DNA from: Telmatactis stephensoni
Taxonomy: Eukaryota; Cnidaria; Anthozoa; Actiniaria; Isophelliidae
Length of the DNA: 64,000 bases
Assembly: GCA_029948255.1 (NCBI GenBank)
Contig: JALIZF010001820.1
Coordinates: 1 to 64,000, forward strand
Reading direction: 5' to 3'
The stretch's first letter is position 1. Every line of letters begins with the position of its first letter. Below the pieces are notes generated by a model. That model was given only the letters and a program-made list of their open reading frames with translations, was not told the DNA's origin and did not search any database. Below, piece after piece: positions 63,501-64,000 of this stretch. The position numbers and the translations under genes are program-made.

Positions 63501-64000
63501 TTACAAATTGATCTTGCATTTAAGAGACATAGTTTAGAAGGTTTACCGACCTGAGGTTGCAGAGGTGATACGAGATTCGATGAATTTATACCAGTTTGCC
63601 TTGATCGAGTTGAATATGCAGTCGTTGGTGCGGAACAAGCGATGCCGTTTTGAATATTTAATTCGGGTGAATCTGGAATCGAAGATTTCATAGCCTTTCT
63701 ATCATGATCTGACAATAAAGATCTACCAGCTCGTCTTCCCCTTAAACTGCGAAAAATCCTCAGTGATTTAATGTTGCTCCACGTAGATTTATCCAGTGGA
63801 AATCCTAGTGAACTTGTACTCCATGGTGCAGAACAATGGCGGGAAGTTTGAAGTCCTTTGGTATCCAGACATTTCCACCACAAACACCGCGAATAAAGAA
63901 AATTCCTCGAATAAGAAATCATCATTCAGAAAGTTATCGTACTAAGAGAGATATGTAATCTAAAAATATCGGTAAATGCTACGAAATTCGATAAAAAATT
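63501..64000. other. Upstream part of the LINE (ORF1/ORF2 start region)
   Basis: The minus frame 63,305-63,925 includes RRAGRSLLSDHDRKAM and STRSRQTGINSSNLVSPLQP ahead of the endonuclease, probably the linker or 5' part of ORF2. The last 75 bases show nothing recognisable. Confidence 0.4.

Larger units (their letters stand above)
59701..63925 (-). mobile_element. CR1/L2-like LINE retrotransposon, degraded, with a nested insertion
   Basis: The minus strand carries an endonuclease followed by a reverse transcriptase and an AT-rich tail (ATTAATTAATTAATTAA near 59,747). The 5' end is not clearly defined and may lie beyond 63,925. A block at about 62,437-63,401 splits the endonuclease. Confidence 0.8.

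Overview
The window reads as eukaryotic nuclear DNA from a marine invertebrate, most likely an anthozoan cnidarian (a coral or sea anemone). The basis is AT-rich sequence, short exons with GT/AG introns, tRNA-derived SINEs, CR1-like, R2-like, DIRS and Crypton elements, many hairpin MITEs, and an animal lysosomal CLN3-like gene family. The species assignment is an inference.

Bases 1 to about 11,130 hold the remains of an integrated double-stranded DNA virus. It encodes a double-jelly-roll major capsid protein, an A32-like packaging ATPase, a VLTF3-like late transcription factor, a BRO-N/nuclease/zinc-finger protein, C2H2 and coiled-coil/membrane proteins, and a tandem pair of related, probably beta-rich proteins. 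Almost every start codon directly follows a TATATA-type box, and three divergent gene pairs share one box. Capsid, ATPase, BRO-nuclease and several other genes are broken by frameshifts, and a 396-bp MITE interrupts the BRO-N domain. VLTF3, the C2H2 protein and the tandem pair remain open. No polymerase or integrase is visible; the left end lies outside the window.

From 11,131 to 64,000 lies a tandem array of at least six CLN3 (battenin)-like units, all on the + strand and built of three coding exons. Unit A (exons 2-3 at 12,987-14,414) abuts the viral element, so its exon 1 is not seen. Unit B (23,184-26,698) is a pseudogene. Unit C (31,071-35,782) is complete, 412 aa. Unit D (39,470-42,611) is frameshifted. 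Unit E (50,392-51,785) has lost exon 1. Unit F shows only exon 1 (58,648-58,801), with its intron invaded by a LINE, and runs off the window. The blocks holding A+B and C+D are a recent segmental duplication. An antisense open exon of about 80 codons recurs in intron 1 of units A-D, with indels in multiples of three.

Mobile DNA fills the rest. A DIRS-like tyrosine-recombinase retroelement sits inside a Crypton recombinase exon (16,690-21,638). A CR1-like LINE occupies about 59,700-63,925 and is itself interrupted. There are tRNA SINEs, R2-like LINE remnants, (ATTC)n and (TGAT)n arrays, several foldback elements, a 246-bp near-perfect palindrome (44,823-45,068) and a 526/523-bp tandem duplication (56,671-57,719).
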